A DNA stretch of 64,000 bases, taken from Centrapalus pauciflorus (taxonomy: Eukaryota; Streptophyta; Magnoliopsida; Asterales; Asteraceae). A program made the translations under genes and the position numbers. The notes beneath the pieces are model-generated. The model did not search any database. It worked only from the letters and a program-made list of their open reading frames with translations, and had not been told where the DNA came from. The DNA lies in contig JAANYP010002641.1 in the NCBI GenBank assembly GCA_020465985.1, positions 16,001 through 80,000 on the forward strand, given 5' to 3'. Shown here piece by piece: positions 62,803 to 64,000 of this stretch (positions are counted from its first letter, which is position 1; each line of letters starts with the position of its first letter).

Positions 62803-64000
62803 GGCGTCCAACTTCCTTTTTTCGAAATACACTAAAGGCGTAATGATGTTTAATAGATTCAAAGTTTTTGCACTGTCAAAGATGTTTATTGATGATTAAT
62901 CTCATCTATAGCATGATAATCAACTTAAGTAACGTGTCTATACTAAATGATTTTGATTTTTTCATGCTACAAGTACCTATTAGATTCTTGCGTCATTGGG
63001 TCAAAACATTTTGTTTTACTGCAATAGGTACCTCTCTCTGTATATATATGATTGGAATTTCAACGTTGGCTGTAGATGTTTCTTAATTGATGATATAACT
63101 GATCATTTATTTTTCATAAACGAGTAACAGGCTTCTTATATTACTGGAGGTGTAGATCTGAAACCGCAACAGCTTGATGGACTGTTCCAGTAACTAACAG
63201 CAAGCAACCCTCCATTTTTATAGGCTTATTTATTTAATAACAGGATCAGTTGGTCCTGCTATATTTTCATGAAAATCATACGACTTTGGTTGGTTAAGAC
63301 ATCAAGTAATTTATAGGACTTATAAATGCGACAAAGAACCATCCTTGTTGACTGGGGTTAGTGAGGGTCATTTTAAATTTATCGTCAACAAACCATCCTT
63401 TAAAACATATGAGTTAGGTAAACTAGAAATAATGCGTTTGGGCCAAAACAGTTTGGATCATGTTGGGATGACCTGTGAGCACTTTTGATGATTTTAAAAA
63501 GGTTTTACAAATGCTTTGTATATTATGTAATGGGTTAATTGTTTAATTAGTAAACCAACTTTACCTTTTTTTTTATTGTTTAAGGTAATAAGGTTTGTAT
63601 AAAAGTTACTCTTCCATTCTCATGGCGTGGGATTCTTTTGGTGAAAATTTAAAACCATAGGTATTTGTGTGAATTTTGAAGCAGGTATTTGTTTTTGCTT
63701 GCATTTTGTGTTCCAAATGTTTTTTTGATTGATGATGGATCAATTTTGTGATAAAATCTTTGACTTGCATCAATGTCATTAAATCTTTATCATCTTCGTC
63801 ATTAAATCTTTATCATCTGTCTAAGGTGTCTTTTTAATTAGAATGAGAGTTGATATTTTATATTCATGACTCATCCTTGATCCTCAATATTCATTGAGAC
63901 CGAATGTACCCAATGTCACACATTACATTTCTCTGTGAAGAAGAGTGTCACTACAACAGAAGGAATTCACAATTCTTATTGTTGAAAGTGTAGGTGATTT
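62803..64000. other. Right flank, unassigned
   Basis: AT-rich DNA without a coding frame longer than about 70 codons, no LTR or TIR recognised. It may be host intergenic DNA into which E inserted; with the E 5' end missing no TSD can confirm that. Confidence 0.4.

Noticed and set aside
63000..63600. Solo LTR or gene in the right flank
   Set aside because: No TG...CA pair with TSD, TATA-leader pair or exon pattern could be supported by eye.

Overview
This is repeat-dense plant nuclear DNA. No complete host gene is visible. Nearly every base that can be assigned belongs to nested LTR retrotransposons, mostly Ty1/copia elements of the Sirevirus type (large Gag, initiator-Met-tRNA primer site, termini starting TGTTGG or ending CAACA, GGGGGAG polypurine tracts, and a third ORF after pol). 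Ty3/gypsy elements of two lineages are also present. The primer sites, element types, telobox-like words and AT-rich spacers fit a eudicot with a large genome; protein style suggests an Asteraceae-like plant, but that is only an impression.

Layout. 1-1140: flank that may be the 5' end of a minus-strand host gene. F is an old Athila/Tat-type gypsy element on the minus strand, cut into three pieces (about 1197-1269, 14857-15919, 28494-31390) by two copia insertions. A (1270-14856, TSD TTTAT, minus) looks intact, with two 661-bp LTRs that read identically, open gag and pol, and a 1,000-residue third ORF. B (15920-28493, TSD AGGAT, minus) has 1.13-kb LTRs and intact ends, but its reverse transcriptase core is deleted and gag and ORF3 are broken. 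G (about 31391-38847, plus) is a decayed chromovirus-like gypsy element with an extra ORF before gag. C (38848-45436, minus) is a truncated copia element with one LTR. 45437-45633 is a scrap of B-type ORF3; 45634 to about 46370 is a G-family LTR in inverted orientation. A MITE-like element, AT microsatellites and a possible Helitron start with gene-like exon scraps fill 46.6-50.3 kb. E (about 50336-62802, plus) is a 5'-truncated copia element whose ORF3 is split by D (about 56383-61393, minus), a relative of A that has lost almost all of pol, its primer site and half of gag.

How the parts work. In a live element (only A qualifies here) transcription runs from the LTR. Gag forms the particle, PR-IN-RT-RNase H copies and inserts the DNA, and ORF3 has no known job. 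The most interesting signals lie between the genes. (1) A branch-site-like CTAAC or CTAAT, a pyrimidine tract and TGCAG stand exactly at the gag/pol boundary in all four copia elements that retain it, and the gag stop codon lies in or directly beside the branch-site-like word. A similar acceptor precedes ORF3 in A and E. This suggests retrovirus-like use of splicing. (2) A tandem array of three stem-loops with compensatory base changes is kept between pol and ORF3 in the two diverged elements A and D. (3) Each family has filled its non-coding DNA with its own short word, several with a TCGA core. (4) Polypurine-tract copies are embedded in ORF3 as codons for K/Q-G-E. All comparisons were made by eye; no alignment, folding or database search was run.
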